This document shows, piece after piece, positions 57,450 through 64,000 of a stretch of DNA of 64,000 bases. The notes under the pieces were generated by a model. That model worked only from the letters and a program-made list of their open reading frames with translations. It ran no database searches and had not been told where the DNA came from. The translations under genes were made by a program, and so were the position numbers. Each line of letters opens with the position of its first letter. The first letter of the stretch is position 1. The stretch comes from an uncultured Nocardioidaceae bacterium (lineage in GTDB: Bacteria; Actinomycetota; Actinomycetes; Propionibacteriales; Nocardioidaceae): contig CADCUI010000014.1 of NCBI GenBank assembly GCA_902805845.1, positions 1 to 64,000 of the forward strand, written 5' to 3'.

Positions 57450-57471
57450 CGCACGGTCCGGCTGCGTCGAC

Positions 57472-57672
57472 TCACCGTTGCACCGGGTCGTGACCCAGGC
57501 CCATCTTCGCCAGCACGTAGCCGACGATCCCGCCCAGCGGGCCGAGCGCGACACCCACCCAGAACAGGGGCCAGCTGAGGATCAAGAGGCCGATGCCGCC
57601 CACCAGGAAGCCGATGAGGATGATGCCCACACCCGTCCAGGCCGCCGGGGTGTTGCCGTGGTTCGCGGTCAT
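57472..57672 (-). CDS. HGxxPAAW family small membrane protein
   Basis: The 66-residue protein carries the family motif HGNTPAAW at residues 5-12 and two hydrophobic helices, ending LAKMGLGHDPVQR. The family is small, actinobacterial, and typically in the trp operon; its function is not known. ATG at 57672 is chosen so the motif follows directly, as usual in the family; a longer frame adds a basic leader. It lies 22 bases before DUF2752. Confidence 0.88.
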   Translation of the reverse strand: MTANHGNTPAAWTGVGIILIGFLVGGIGLLILSWPLFWVGVALGPLGGIVGYVLAKMGLGHDPVQR

Positions 57673-57730
57673 GGGACCTCTCTCGATCGGGCAGCGGATG
57701 CGGGACACCGGATGGGGGCATCTTAAAGGG

Positions 57731-57804
57731 CCGGTCGCAGCAGACCGGTCACGGCTCTGGTCACGGCACCGGTCACGGCTCTGGTCACGGCACCGGTCAC
57801 GGAG
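57731..57804. repeat. 12-bp tandem repeat (five copies) within the trp cluster
   Basis: From 57745 to 57804 five 12-base units alternate CCGGTCACGGCT and CTGGTCACGGCA, with the last ending GGAG. A related CCGGTCGCAGCAGA precedes them. Units share GGTCACGG. They fill most of the 135-bp gap between the Trp-associated membrane gene and the HGxxPAAW gene, where a regulatory leader could lie. Too short and gapless for CRISPR. Confidence 0.85.
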
Positions 57805-57807
57805 CCC

Positions 57808-58410
57808 TCACAGGGTCGGGTCGTCGCCCCGGTCGAGCGCCTTCCACAGGTCCGCGCCGGTCTGCCTCCCACGCCGGCCGTCGTCACCCGGGACAGGGCT
57901 TCCCGGAGCGTCGTAGCGGCTGCTCATCTCGGGCCAGTCCGCGGCCCGCAGCACGGCAACACCGAAGGCGGCGACGCTCACCAGGCAGGCCGCGGCCGTG
58001 AGGACGGGCCAGGCGGAGGTCGTCGTGCTGTCGGGCTGCCCTCCGAGCAACCTGCCGGCCACCTCGGGGGCGTCCCCGGCCGAGAGCACCGCGCTCAGCG
58101 CGGCTCCGAGACCGGTGGCTCCGCCGACGGCTGCCACCACCCGGCGCCCCCGGCGCCGCAGGACCAGCACCGTCCCCCAGCAGGCCAGCCCGACCAGCGC
58201 CAGCGCCAGCACCGCGGGGGCCACGTCGCTGCCCGACGCCGTGACGGTGCGCAGGCCGGGCGAGCGCCGGCTCGCCTCCGCCCAGGTCTGCGTCGCGCCG
58301 ACGGTGGCGAGCCCCGACCCGGCCAGCCCGAGCAGGACCGTGGGTCCGAACGACGACCGGGACGGGCGGCCGGCGTCGGCGGTCGGGGCGTCAGCGGCCC
58401 GGTCACTCAT
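57808..58410 (-). CDS. Trp biosynthesis-associated membrane protein (TIGR02234 family)
   Basis: The 200-residue protein has four hydrophobic segments in the order typical of this actinobacterial family. After the first comes [41 protein letters not shown], with the conserved Q-x-W and later ALVGLAC. The C-terminus is cytoplasmic and polar. The family is found between trpE and trpC in many actinobacteria and has no proven function. The ATG overlaps the hisI stop by 8 bases. The trpE gene usually placed immediately upstream is absent here. Confidence 0.85.
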   Translation of the reverse strand: MSDRAADAPTADAGRPSRSSFGPTVLLGLAGSGLATVGATQTWAEASRRSPGLRTVTASGSDVAPAVLALALVGLACWGTVLVLRRRGRRVVAAVGGATGLGAALSAVLSAGDAPEVAGRLLGGQPDSTTTSAWPVLTAAACLVSVAAFGVAVLRAADWPEMSSRYDAPGSPVPGDDGRRGRQTGADLWKALDRGDDPTL

Positions 58411-58756
58411 CGGCGGACGGCGTCAGCAGGCCGTCGTCGAAGCAGGTCCGGGCTCCGGTGTGGCAGGCCGGCCCCTCTTGATCGACCGTGACGAGCAGGG
58501 TGTCGCCGTCGCAGTCGAGCCGCACCGACCTCACGTGCTGGTGGTGCCCGGAGGTCTCCCCCTTGACCCAGTACTCCTGCCGCGATCGGCTCCAGAACGT
58601 CGTCCGGCCGCTGGTGAGCGTGCGGTGCAGCGCCTCGTCGTCCATCCATCCGACCATGAGGACCTCACCGCTGCCCTCCTGCTGCACCACGGCCGGCACC
58701 AGGCCCGCGCCGTCCCGCTTGAGGCGACCGGCGATGCCGGGGTCGAGGAGGCTCAC
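58403..58756 (-). CDS. hisI: phosphoribosyl-AMP cyclohydrolase
   Basis: The 117-residue enzyme has the motifs [50 protein letters not shown], and the metal-binding [21 protein letters not shown]. It opens the purine ring of phosphoribosyl-AMP in histidine synthesis, with Zn and Mg. It is the single-domain form without HisE. The GTG start overlaps the stop of the ABC exporter gene upstream (GTGA at 58753-58756), an unusual partner; hisF is 4.5 kb away. Confidence 0.95.
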   Translation of the reverse strand: MSLLDPGIAGRLKRDGAGLVPAVVQQEGSGEVLMVGWMDDEALHRTLTSGRTTFWSRSRQEYWVKGETSGHHQHVRSVRLDCDGDTLLVTVDQEGPACHTGARTCFDDGLLTPSADE

Positions 58757-60576
58757 CGTCCGGCCATCCCGTGCTGGGCTGTCCAGGAGGCGTACAACCG
58801 CCCGTAGACGCCGCCCTCGGCGACCAGGTCGCCATGGGAGCCCTCCTGCACGATCCTCCCCCGGTCGACGACCACGACGAGGTCGGCCCGCTCGGCCGTC
58901 GTCATGCGGTGCGCGATGACGACCGAGGTGCGCCCGGCCGTCAGCCGGTCGAACGCAGCAGAGATCCGCATCTCCAGCGAGGGGTCCACCGCGCTCGTCG
59001 CCTCGTCCAGCACCAGGACGTCGGGGTCGGCGAGCTGGGCTCGCACCAGGGCGACCAGCTGCCGCTCGCCTGCCGACAGGGACTCGCCCCGCTGCCCGAC
59101 CCGGGTGTCGAGACCGTACGGCAGGCCGTCGAGCCAGTCGCGGAGGTCGAGCCGGTCCACGGCGGTCAGCATGGCCGCGTCGTCGGCGCCGAGCCTCCCG
59201 TAGGCGAGGTTGGCTCGCAACGTGTCGTCGAAGAGGAAGCCCTCCTGCGGCACCAGCACCACCCGCGCCCGGAGGTCGGCGAACGGCACCTGTCGCAGAT
59301 CGACGCCGCCCAGCCGGACCGCCCCGGCTGTCGGGTCCATGAGCCGGGTCAACAGCTTCGCCAGCGTCGTCTTGCCCGAGCCGGTCTCCCCCACCACGGC
59401 GACGCGCGTGTTGGCGGGGATGGCGAGGGCGATGTCGTGCAGGACGGGGCGGCCACCGGGGTAGGCGAACGTGACCCCGTCGAAGCACACCTCCAGCGAG
59501 CCTGCCGGAAGTGGGGTGCCTGCCTCGCCCGGGTCGGCCACGTCGGCCGGGGTGTCGAGGATGCCGATCACCCGGCGCCAGCCGGCGAACGCGTTCTGCG
59601 CGTCGGTGAGCACCTGGGTGCCCATCTGCACCGGCCCCACGAACAGGGTGACGAGGAACGCGAAGGCGAGCACCGTGCCGGCGCTGATGTCGCCGGCGAC
59701 CCCGAGGAGGACGCCGAGGACGACGACGCCGGCGTTGGCCAGGCCGGCGGAGATGCCACCGAGGGAGAAGGAGAAGGCGGTGAGCCCCTGTGCGCGGCTA
59801 CTGACCCGCAGGTGCCGCTCGACCGCGTCGTCGATGCGCTGCTGGGTTCGCGCCTGCACGGCGTAGCTCCGTACCACCTCGGCACCCACGACAGGTTCGG
59901 AGACGGCCGAGAGCAGCACCCCGACCTGGCGGCGCACCGTCGCATAGGCCTCCGAGAGCCGCTTCTGGAAGTACCGCAGGCTCAGGAACAGCGGCAGGAA
60001 GCACAGCCACACCACGATCGTGAGCTGCCAGCTGTAGACCAGCATCACCGCGGTCGCGACCCCGATCTGCCCGACGCTGACGATGGCGATGACACCGCCG
60101 AAGACCAGGAACTGCGAGACCTGGTCGACGTCGCTGGTGACGCGGGAGACGAGCGCTCCCCGCCGTTCGGTGTTCTGCGTGAGCACCGGGAGGTCGTGCA
60201 CGTGGCGGAACGCCTTCGTCCGCAAGGTCGCGAGGCCGGTTTCGGCGCTGCGGAACAGCCTCGCGGTCATGAGCGCGGAGCAGATGCCGGTGATCACGAC
60301 ACCGACCGCGGTGAGTGCGACCATGGCCGCCACGAAGCCGGGGTCAGGGCCACCGGGTCCGTCGAGGCCCTTGTCGACGGCCTGCTGCACCGCGATCGGC
60401 ACGAGCACCCGCCCCCCCGTCGCGAGCAACGCGAGCAGCAAGGTTCCGTAGAGCCCGTGTGCCAGCTCCGGCGACAGCGCGACCCCGCGACGCAGGGTCC
60501 CCCAGGCCGAGGCCGCCTCGCCGCTGAGGAGGTTGGTGCCGGCCTCGGTCGGCGGAGTGGCGGACGTGGTGCTCAT
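58753..60576 (-). CDS. ABC exporter half-transporter, canonical ATPase site partner
   Basis: The 607-residue protein has six N-terminal membrane helices and a nucleotide-binding domain: Walker [11 protein letters not shown], signature LSAGERQ (near residue 497; not the usual LSGGQ), Walker [12 protein letters not shown] with the catalytic Glu (near 521) and H-loop His in AHRMTT (near 553). It overlaps the preceding ABC gene by four bases (ATGA), so the two form a heterodimer of the type represented by BmrC/BmrD and TM287/288. The substrate is unknown; lipids, drugs and peptides are all possible. A longer frame to 62367 on this strand is an antisense-like extension and was rejected. Confidence 0.9.
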   Translation of the reverse strand: MSTTSATPPTEAGTNLLSGEAASAWGTLRRGVALSPELAHGLYGTLLLALLATGGRVLVPIAVQQAVDKGLDGPGGPDPGFVAAMVALTAVGVVITGICSALMTARLFRSAETGLATLRTKAFRHVHDLPVLTQNTERRGALVSRVTSDVDQVSQFLVFGGVIAIVSVGQIGVATAVMLVYSWQLTIVVWLCFLPLFLSLRYFQKRLSEAYATVRRQVGVLLSAVSEPVVGAEVVRSYAVQARTQQRIDDAVERHLRVSSRAQGLTAFSFSLGGISAGLANAGVVVLGVLLGVAGDISAGTVLAFAFLVTLFVGPVQMGTQVLTDAQNAFAGWRRVIGILDTPADVADPGEAGTPLPAGSLEVCFDGVTFAYPGGRPVLHDIALAIPANTRVAVVGETGSGKTTLAKLLTRLMDPTAGAVRLGGVDLRQVPFADLRARVVLVPQEGFLFDDTLRANLAYGRLGADDAAMLTAVDRLDLRDWLDGLPYGLDTRVGQRGESLSAGERQLVALVRAQLADPDVLVLDEATSAVDPSLEMRISAAFDRLTAGRTSVVIAHRMTTAERADLVVVVDRGRIVQEGSHGDLVAEGGVYGRLYASWTAQHGMAGR

Positions 60577-62459
60577 CGGGTCCCGACCTCGGCGGCGGCG
60601 TCGGATCCGGCGCCGGACCTGGCCCCGGCCTCGGACCCGGCCTGGGACCGGCCATCGCTCTCGTAGGCATTGACCAGCTCGGCGTAGGCGGGGTTGCGGC
60701 GCAACAGCTCGGCGTGCGCGCCCTGGTCGACGACGCGGCCGCCGGCGAGGAACACCACCTCGTCGGCCAGCGCGATCGTGGCCTTGCGATAGGCGACGAC
60801 GAGGACGGTCGCCCCCGCCGACTCCCCCCGAAGCGCAGCCAGGATGCGAGCCTCGACCTCGGGGTCGACCGCTGACGTCGCGTCGTCCATGACCAGGAGC
60901 CGGGGCCGGCGTACCAGCGCGCGGGCCAGGGACAGCCGTTGCCGCTGCCCCCCTGACAGGGTGGCGCCGCGCTCCCCCAGGCGGGTCTCCAGGCCGTCCG
61001 GAAGCGCCGCGACGAAGCCGTCGGCCTGCGCGGTGCGCAGCGCCTGCCACACCGCCTCGTCGGACACCTGGGCTCCCAGGGTGACGTTGCCACGCACGGT
61101 GTCGTCGAAGAGGAAGGCCTGCTGGGGTACCAGCGCCGCGTGCAGGGCCAGGTCGCCGGCCGGCAGGCTCCGCAGGTCGCAACCGTCGACGAGGATGGCA
61201 CCGTTGTCGGGGTCGACGAGCCGGAACAGCAGGGTGGCCAGCGTGCTCTTGCCCGAGGCGGTGGCCCCGACGAGCGCGACGGTCCTGCCCGGCGTCACCG
61301 TGAAGCTCACGTCCTCGAGGACCCGCTCGCCGGGGGCCGCCGGTCCCGCGGGACCCTCGGCGTCGTAGGCGAAGCCCACGTGCCGCACCTCCAGGCGCGC
61401 CCCGGAGTCGCTGGCCGCCAGCGCCGTGTCGCCGAACACCATCTCTCCGCGCTCGCCCAGCACCGACCGCACCCGGCGGAAGCCGACGACGCTGCGGGGG
61501 AACTCGCCCAGCAGCCAGCCGATGGAGCGGATGGGGAACGCCACCACCATGAGCAGGTAGGCGACGTTGACCACGTCGCCAGGGGCGGTGGCGCCGGACT
61601 GGACCCGGGCGACACCCACCACGAGGACGGCCAGCACACCGAGGCTCGGCAGCGCCTCGAGGACCGGGTCGAAGACGGCGCGCACCACGCCCGCACGGAT
61701 GCTGGTGTCGCGCAGCGTGCGTGCCTTGGCGGCGAAGCGCTCGGTCTCCTGCGGCTCCCGGCCCAGCGACTTGACCACCATGGCCCCGTCGAACGACTCG
61801 TGGGCGATCTCGCTGAGCTCGGCCCGGAGCGCCTGCACCCGGGTCATCAGCGGCGACTGGAAGTGCTGGAACACCAGGTTGCTGAGGATCACCAGCGGGA
61901 AGACGAGCAGGCCGACCGCCGCGAGCACGAGGTCGGTCAGCAGCATCTGGCCCACCGCGATCACCATCATGGCCACGGTGCCGACGGCCATCGGCAGCGG
62001 CGCGATGGGCGCCCAGGCCGCCTCGACGTCGGAGTTGGCGTTGGAGAGCAGCTCGCCGGTCGGGTGCCGCTGGTGCCAGGACAGCGGCAGCCGCAGGTAC
62101 TGGCGGGTGACCTCGCGCCGGTCGTGGGCCTGCATCCGGTACTGCATGATGCCGGCGCCCCACCTGCGGGCCACGATGCTGACCCCGCGGACGATGGCGA
62201 CGCCGACGAAGAGCGCCACGACCGTCACCAGTCCGCCCACCGGGGCGACCCCGGTGTCGAACGCGGGGAGGATGACGTTGTCCGCCGCCCAGCCCAGGAC
62301 CCACGCATCGGCGACGGTCAGGGCCCCGAACACGACCGCCCCGATCGTCGACACCACGAACACCCATGGCTCCCGACGGATGGCGACGCCGAGCACCGCG
62401 AAGCCGTCGCCGAGGGTGCTCCGGGTCGCGGCGACGCGGCCGGAGGCTGCTGCCGTCAC
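60573..62459 (-). CDS. ABC exporter half-transporter, degenerate ATPase site partner
   Basis: The 628-residue protein has six membrane helices and an ATPase domain with Walker A GATASGKSTL and a proper signature LSGGQRQR (near residue 500). The catalytic Glu after Walker B is Asp (LLVMDDATSAVD, near 522) and the H-loop His is Tyr (VVAYRKATIA, near 556). These changes match the non-hydrolysing site of heterodimeric exporters. GTG at 62459 has GGGAG about five bases upstream. It begins an operon that continues through its partner into hisI and the Trp-associated gene. Confidence 0.9.
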   Translation of the reverse strand: MTAAASGRVAATRSTLGDGFAVLGVAIRREPWVFVVSTIGAVVFGALTVADAWVLGWAADNVILPAFDTGVAPVGGLVTVVALFVGVAIVRGVSIVARRWGAGIMQYRMQAHDRREVTRQYLRLPLSWHQRHPTGELLSNANSDVEAAWAPIAPLPMAVGTVAMMVIAVGQMLLTDLVLAAVGLLVFPLVILSNLVFQHFQSPLMTRVQALRAELSEIAHESFDGAMVVKSLGREPQETERFAAKARTLRDTSIRAGVVRAVFDPVLEALPSLGVLAVLVVGVARVQSGATAPGDVVNVAYLLMVVAFPIRSIGWLLGEFPRSVVGFRRVRSVLGERGEMVFGDTALAASDSGARLEVRHVGFAYDAEGPAGPAAPGERVLEDVSFTVTPGRTVALVGATASGKSTLATLLFRLVDPDNGAILVDGCDLRSLPAGDLALHAALVPQQAFLFDDTVRGNVTLGAQVSDEAVWQALRTAQADGFVAALPDGLETRLGERGATLSGGQRQRLSLARALVRRPRLLVMDDATSAVDPEVEARILAALRGESAGATVLVVAYRKATIALADEVVFLAGGRVVDQGAHAELLRRNPAYAELVNAYESDGRSQAGSEAGARSGAGSDAAAEVGTR

Positions 62460-62567
62460 GTCACTCCCTCATCCCTCGCACCGGACGTCCCGGAGGAGCG
62501 TCCGAGTCAGCCTACGGGAGCCGATCCACCGGACCGGAGCCCCGCAGGGCGTCCGTAGGATCGGCCG

Positions 62568-63200
62568 GTGACCTCGATCGCCGCCTCGGAGCGGGCACTC
62601 CTCTGCGCACTGGCCGAGGAGGTGGGTCCGGGCGCGCCGACCTTGTGCGCGGGCTGGACCGTCCGGGACCTGGTCGTGCACCTCCTGGTGCGTGAGGGAC
62701 ATCCGGCCGGGCTGGCCACGGCGCTGCCTCCGCTCACCCGGCTCCTCCGCCGCACGACGGCCAAGCTCTCCGAGCGCGACTTCGGGTCGTTGGTGCAGCG
62801 GCTGCGACACGGCCCACCGCGCTACTCGCCGCTCGCTCTGCCGGGGGCCGACGCGATGGTCAACCTCCTGGAGCTCTACGTGCACCACGAGGACATCCGC
62901 CGAGCACAGCCGGACTGGGCCCCTCGCCCGCTCCCCGCCCGCACCGAGAACGGAATCTGGCGCACCGTCACCCGCACCGGACGTGCCCTGACGGTGAGGA
63001 GCACGGTGGGCGTCGTGGCGGAGCGGTCCGACACCGGCGAACGCGCGACCTGGAAGGGCGGCGAGGACGCGGTCGTGCTCCGCGGGCAGCCGTCGGAGCT
63101 CGCGCTGTACGCCTTCGGACGACAGGCGCAGGCCGTGGTCGAGACGGAGGGTGACCCGGCCGACGTCGCTGCGCTGGACCGGGCGTCCCTCGGCATCTGA
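62568..63200 (+). CDS. TIGR03085 family metal-binding protein
   Basis: The 210-residue protein has an N-terminal mycothiol-dependent maleylpyruvate isomerase-like helical domain (ASERALLCALAEEVGPGAPTLCAGWTVRDLVVHLLVREGHP), with His residues in LVVHL and VHHEDIRRAQPDW fit for a metal site. The C-terminal half resembles an MDMPI C-terminal/SCP-like fold. The family is actinobacterial and is typically next to hisF/hisI; its reaction is unknown, though a bacillithiol/mycothiol link is suspected for the superfamily. GTG at 62568. It is divergent from the ABC operon and convergent with hisF. Confidence 0.85.
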   Translation: MTSIAASERALLCALAEEVGPGAPTLCAGWTVRDLVVHLLVREGHPAGLATALPPLTRLLRRTTAKLSERDFGSLVQRLRHGPPRYSPLALPGADAMVNLLELYVHHEDIRRAQPDWAPRPLPARTENGIWRTVTRTGRALTVRSTVGVVAERSDTGERATWKGGEDAVVLRGQPSELALYAFGRQAQAVVETEGDPADVAALDRASLGI

Positions 63201-63231
63201 CCTGCCACTCCTCCGTCGGTCCTGGTGACCG

Positions 63232-63993
63232 TCACCGGACAGGGTGACCGGCCTGCGCCAGCGACTGCTTCACGTCGGCGACCCGGAGCCTGCCGAAGTG
63301 GAAGACCGTGGCGGCGAGCACCGCGTCGGCCCCTGCCGCCACCGCAGGTGGGAAGTGCTCCACCGCCCCGGCGCCGCCGCTGGCGATGACGGGCACCGAC
63401 ACCGCGTCCCGGACCAGCCGCAGCAGCTCGAGGTCGAAGCCGTCCTCGGTGCCGTCGGCGTCCATCGCGTTGAGGAGGATCTCCCCGGCGCCGAGCTCCG
63501 CCCCGCGGGAGGCCCACGCAACCGCGTCGAGCCCGGCACTGCGCCGTCCCCCGTGGGTGGTGACCTCGAAGCCGCTCGCGCTGTCCGGGGACCGGCGGGC
63601 GTCGACCGAGAGCACCAGCACCTGGCTGCCGAACCGGTCGGCGATCTCGGCGAGCAGCTGGGGCCTCCGGATCCCGGCGGTGTTGACCGAGACCTTGTCC
63701 GCTCCGGCACGCAGGAGCTTGTCGACGTCCTCGACGGCCCCGATGCCCCCGCCGACGGTCAACGGGATGAAGACCTGCTCCGCGGTCCTGGCGACGATCT
63801 CGAGCGTGGTCGCGCGCCCCTCGTGCGATGCCGAGATGTCGAGGAACGTCAGCTCGTCGGCCCCCTCCGCGTCGTACAGCTGGGCGAGCTCGACGGGGTC
63901 GCCGGCATCGCGGAGCTCACGGAAGTTGACGCCCTTGACCACCCTGCCGCCCTCGACGTCGAGACACGGGATGACACGGACCGCGAGTGTCAC
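63232..63993 (-). CDS. hisF: imidazole glycerol phosphate synthase cyclase subunit
   Basis: The 253-residue TIM barrel starts [20 protein letters not shown], with the catalytic Asp in CLDV (about residue 12). The second Asp is in VLSVDARR, and phosphate-site stretches [23 protein letters not shown] and PVIASGGAG are present. With HisH it makes imidazole glycerol phosphate and AICAR. The GTG start at 63993 is seven bases from the window edge. The preceding his genes must lie outside the window. Confidence 0.95.
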   Translation of the reverse strand: MTLAVRVIPCLDVEGGRVVKGVNFRELRDAGDPVELAQLYDAEGADELTFLDISASHEGRATTLEIVARTAEQVFIPLTVGGGIGAVEDVDKLLRAGADKVSVNTAGIRRPQLLAEIADRFGSQVLVLSVDARRSPDSASGFEVTTHGGRRSAGLDAVAWASRGAELGAGEILLNAMDADGTEDGFDLELLRLVRDAVSVPVIASGGAGAVEHFPPAVAAGADAVLAATVFHFGRLRVADVKQSLAQAGHPVR

Positions 63994-64000
63994 GACCCGT

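Noticed and set aside
57731-57804. CRISPR-like array
   Set aside because: Units are 12 bases with no spacers, and no cas genes are present. The same applies to the 32-bp repeat at 25957-26040.
58753-62367. 1204-residue fused open frame suggesting a two-domain ABC protein
   Set aside because: The upstream half is a wrong-frame reading of the other ABC gene. The two ABC genes are separate, joined by an ATGA overlap at 60573-60576.
62568-63200. Calling the TIGR03085 protein a maleylpyruvate isomerase
   Set aside because: Only the N-terminal fold is shared; no gentisate pathway genes are near, and the family has no proven activity.
63224-63236. GGTGAC-C-GTCACC palindrome as a terminator between TIGR03085 and hisF
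   Set aside because: There is a single central base, so no loop, and it overlaps the hisF stop codon. It is too small to support a call.

Overview
The window is about 64 kb of very GC-rich DNA from an actinobacterial chromosome. It most resembles Nocardioides or a close relative in the Propionibacteriales. Supporting signs are GTG/TTG starts and 1-, 4- or 8-base stop/start overlaps at many gene joints, a SigA with a Lys/Ala-rich N-terminal extension, a SigB-like group-2 sigma factor, actinobacterial marker families (DUF4192, TIGR03085, HGxxPAAW, Trp-operon-associated membrane protein, ANTAR regulator PdtaR), and the order lgt - gltBD - pyk - tRNA-Leu - pdtaR - liv - polA - rpsA. No phage, IS element, integrase or CRISPR array is visible, so this is mostly core chromosome. 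The genus is inferred.

Region 1 (1-13,416) is accessory metabolism: a TetR regulator cut by the window edge, LtrA, an aminotransferase-V/SDR pair, an Eis-like acetyltransferase, a Tat-exported PhoD-type phosphatase, small proteins, and a tartrate-dehydrogenase-like/DASS-transporter operon with a dyad operator. An 821-bp gene-poor stretch with two adjacent hairpins then leads to sigA. Region 2 (13,416-25,400) holds a GCS2-family ligase, SDR, DUF4192, DNA polymerase IV, the pxpABC 5-oxoprolinase operon, an oligopeptidase-B-like S9 peptidase, a group-2 sigma factor behind a perfect SigR/SigH-type promoter, and coaE.

Region 3 (25,300-37,998) starts with a RibD-C/DHFR-like gene between a 74-bp palindrome and a 32-bp tandem repeat. 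Then come paaABCDE (aerobic phenylacetyl-CoA epoxidase, all joints but one overlapping), rpsA, a methyltransferase/flippase pair, polA, a GNAT and DUF554. Region 4 (38,014-51,610) is the livJHMGF branched-chain amino-acid ABC operon, with a strong hairpin between the binding-protein and permease genes, then pdtaR, tRNA-Leu(CAA), pyk and gltD/gltB.

Region 5 (51,742-64,000) is a VIT1/CCC1 transporter, lgt, SCO and trpA-trpB-trpC-DUF2752-HGxxPAAW, reached through 12-bp tandem repeats. Upstream lie the Trp-associated membrane protein, hisI and a heterodimeric ABC exporter with one degenerate ATP site, then TIGR03085 on the other strand and hisF. trpE, usually between hisI and the Trp-associated membrane gene, is missing from this locus.

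I did not find a clearly new defence or mobile system. The best leads are the SigR-type promoter of the sigma gene, the palindrome/repeat-flanked DHFR-like gene, the twin-hairpin RNA candidate upstream of the tartrate operon, the degenerate ABC pair translationally coupled to hisI, and the PhoD fusion with an N-terminal beta-rich module.
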